From Hetaerina americana (Eukaryota; Arthropoda; Insecta; Odonata; Calopterygidae), in the NCBI GenBank assembly GCA_022747635.1, contig JAKTNV010000009.1, positions 67,974,407 through 68,038,406 of the forward strand: DNA of 64,000 nucleotides, read 5' to 3'. Of the stretch, positions 63,661-64,000 are shown in pieces. The translations under genes were made by a program, and so were the position numbers. The notes beneath the pieces were generated by a model. That model did no database searches, was not told the origin of the DNA, and saw only the letters and a list, made by a program, of their open reading frames with translations. The stretch's first letter is position 1. Each line of letters begins with the position of its first letter.

Positions 63661-64000
63661 CATCATATATATAATTGATGAACATGCCAGTCAGTATTTG
63701 TGATATTCACCAACCTGGGAGAAAAACCTGCGCCAACGTTATAGAATACGATGCACACAAATTGGCTGGACAAGGCCCACCATCTTGCCGGCTTAACCCA
63801 AAGTTTATCTGTAGGAGACAATAGAAAAATAAAAATCGAGCAACAAAAGAATCGAGGTGAATGGCAGAGAATAATATGACCCATGTTGTCACACAACGAC
63901 AGAAGTGGTGACATCATGAATTACCGCTAAAATGGCGTGAGTCAACTCTTTTATGAAGGAAGGGATAGAGGAAAACTTGCGATTTTCATTCAAATTTTAT
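63661..64000. other. Unassigned sequence at window end
   Basis: Moderate composition with short overlapping minus-strand frames (63663-63917) and no recognised domain. The window ends before any feature can be defined. Confidence 0.5.

Overview
This is eukaryotic, AT-rich, almost gene-free DNA with the repeat content of an arthropod genome, most likely an insect. I see no bacterial-style gene packing, no tRNA or rRNA gene and no CRISPR array. The organism call rests on three repeat families: internally deleted mariner elements, a CR1/Jockey-like non-LTR retrotransposon whose 3' end runs into a GTAGAT-type tail (a form I recall as common in arthropods), and a degenerate RTE-like non-LTR family with an AP-endonuclease and reverse transcriptase. 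I recognise no host protein-coding gene. Most open frames are short and lie in AT-rich or transposon-derived DNA.

Layout. 1-10.7 kb: AT-rich spacer with one RTE 3' remnant (about 2.2-2.5 kb) and a GC/CpG-rich island (about 3.95-4.84 kb). 10.7-11.8 kb: mariner copy 1, inserted at a TA inside one unit of a 78-bp tandem duplication. 13.2-21 kb: a retrotransposon cluster with two RTE-like copies head to head (13.2-15.9 kb minus, 16.14-18.7 kb plus), then a 5'-truncated CR1/Jockey-like element with a long intact RT frame (19.15-20.96 kb minus). 21-48 kb: mostly spacer, holding a polypurine tract (26.5-26.7 kb), a near-perfect long hairpin (30.77-30.90 kb), a strong CpG-island-like region (37.7-39.24 kb) and a small inverted-repeat element (43.79-43.93 kb). 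48.4-49.2 kb: mariner copy 2. 53-64 kb: a dense nest of RTE and CR1/Jockey-like fragments in alternating orientation, with mariner copy 3 (59.4-60.2 kb).

The three mariner copies (752, 752 and 753 bp) are nearly identical. Each keeps an intact 132-codon frame for the N-terminal DNA-binding half of the transposase and has lost the catalytic half, so they look recently mobilised in trans by an autonomous relative outside this window. The LINE fragments are far more decayed. The GC-rich islands at 3.95-4.84 kb and 37.7-39.24 kb are the best candidates for host promoters or first exons, but no confident gene model can be drawn from them.
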